Assembly: GCA_003161205.1 (NCBI GenBank)
Contig: PMOU01000376.1
Span: 1-5,734 of the forward strand
DNA from: Actinomycetota bacterium
Lineage (GTDB): Bacteria; Actinomycetota; Actinomycetes; Streptosporangiales; Streptosporangiaceae
Direction: 5' to 3'
Length of the DNA: 5,734 nucleotides
The notes beneath the pieces are model-generated. The model was not told the origin of the DNA and searched no databases. It saw only the letters and a list, made by a program, of their open reading frames with translations. The position numbers and the translations under genes were made by a program. Below, one piece after another: positions 5,224 through 5,734 of this stretch; the first letter of the stretch is position 1; each line of letters opens with the position of its first letter.

Positions 5224-5514
5224 TACCGGCTCCTTAGTCAGCGAAGTGACAACGTACGCGGCAGTCGGTCATGCTGGGCAGATCGCGATGGGAGAGCAAT
5301 TTCCCGGGTTTCTCACCGTCCTGTGGCCGTGGCGTCTTTGCCGGCACCGTTCCGTGCACGAAAAACGGACCCCGCTGCTTTACCGCGAGTATCGCGGTAA
5401 CTGCAGCTGCCGGGTCCGGAGCAGTACTGCCAATAGAGGACCATCACGCGCCTTCGCCCCAGCTGCGCCACTGTCACGCAGCCGGGCGGCCGGTCACGCT
5501 TGCGCAGTGGTGGC
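5224..5514. other. Intergenic region between DUF1206-like gene and the GlsB fragment
   Basis: No gene is supported in either direction: the plus-strand open frames here have no start signal or recognisable motif. The stretch contains a 21-base inverted repeat (5380-5400), an A5 run at 5361-5365, and the ribosome-binding site AAGGAG just before 5223 on the minus strand. A promoter for the leftward GlsB fragment should lie here, but I cannot define its boxes. Confidence 0.4.
5380..5400. repeat. 9-bp perfect inverted repeat
   Basis: TTACCGCGA and TCGCGGTAA flank a GTA centre. On the minus strand it lies 114 bases after the stop of the DUF1206-like gene and 157 bases before the GlsB start. There is no adjoining T-run, so a dyad operator for a dimeric regulator is more likely than an intrinsic terminator. 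A weak terminator role cannot be excluded. Confidence 0.5.
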
Positions 5515-5734
5515 TTATTGCCCTGGTGTCAGGTCGCGGTACCGGACCTCGAGCAGGCAGTAAAGGCCGTAGCAGAACAGGCCGGACGCGAGCAGCGCCA
5601 GCAGCCACGGACCGTACTGTGCGCTAGCCACCGAACGGAAGATCGCGTCTAGCCCCTTCGCCTGGTCCGCGGTGGACAGCACCGCGGCCCTGATCAGGAA
5701 GACACCGGTCAGGACAAACACGACAGCGCGCGCG
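5515..5734 (-). CDS. DUF1206-like membrane protein, C-terminal part (5' end beyond right edge)
   Basis: The visible 72 residues read ARAVVFVLTGVFLIRAAVLS at the start, then QAKGLDAIFRSVASAQYGPW, then a second hydrophobic helix (LLALLASGLFCYGLYCLLE) and the end VRYRDLTPGQ before TAA at 5517-5515. The two helices separated by a short loop with AKGLDxxxR and YGPWLL are the repeat unit of DUF1206 membrane proteins, which usually hold three such helix pairs; this would be the last pair. The function of the family is unknown. The frame is open to the window edge (GTG at 5721 is internal, not the true start), so most of the gene lies to the right. It is transcribed leftwards, towards the GlsB/MFS remnant. 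Confidence 0.8.
   Translation of the reverse strand, partial: ARAVVFVLTGVFLIRAAVLSTADQAKGLDAIFRSVASAQYGPWLLALLASGLFCYGLYCLLEVRYRDLTPGQ

Noticed and set aside
1..5734. Insertion sequence, prophage or CRISPR as the cause of gene decay
   Set aside because: No transposase, integrase, terminal inverted repeats, tRNA or regular repeats were found by eye; the junctions look like simple deletions.

Overview
The window is GC-rich DNA with strong G/C preference at third codon positions. It carries GAF-ANTAR regulators, a DUF1206-type membrane protein, a GlsB/YeaQ/YmgE-type fragment and several small conserved hypothetical proteins. This combination points to a filamentous actinomycete (Actinomycetota, possibly Streptosporangiales-like). 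That placement is inference from gene content and codon use, not from a marker gene.

Layout. Positions 1-2335 (minus strand) hold a compact cluster transcribed leftwards: a 160-aa hypothetical (1853-2335), a 234-aa membrane-anchored hypothetical (1143-1847), a second hypothetical starting at 1146 through an ATGA overlap but broken by one frame change (608-1146), and the 5' part of an NRAMP-family metal transporter that runs off the left edge (1-554). The two middle proteins share a C-terminal domain, so they look like ancient paralogues kept side by side. Positions 2533-3697 (plus strand) hold a decayed GAF-ANTAR gene followed by an intact GAF-ANTAR regulator (2921-3697). Positions 3818-4090 (minus) hold a frameshifted winged-helix regulator, separated by an unusually AT-rich gap from a divergent 127-aa hypothetical gene (4213-4596, plus). 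Positions 4640-5223 (minus) hold a wreck: the first codons of a GlsB/YeaQ/YmgE-like stress membrane protein joined to two surviving pieces of a sugar-porter MFS transporter. At the right edge is the C-terminus of a DUF1206-like membrane protein (5515-5734, minus).

The main theme is gene decay. At least four loci are broken. Five of the lesions can be placed to a single base, and each is a gain or loss of one C/G in a 2-3 base C or G run. That pattern fits either a decaying genomic region or residual sequencing/assembly error. The large deletions inside the MFS and the GAF-ANTAR remnant cannot be explained by simple base-calling error, so at least part of the decay looks real.

Functionally, the intact parts suggest a stress or environmental-response neighbourhood: metal transport coupled to membrane-anchored proteins of unknown function, and an RNA-binding antiterminator with a sensor domain. 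I see no RNA gene, CRISPR array, complete mobile element or clearly new defence system. The least described item is the three-gene hypothetical cluster placed upstream of the NRAMP gene.
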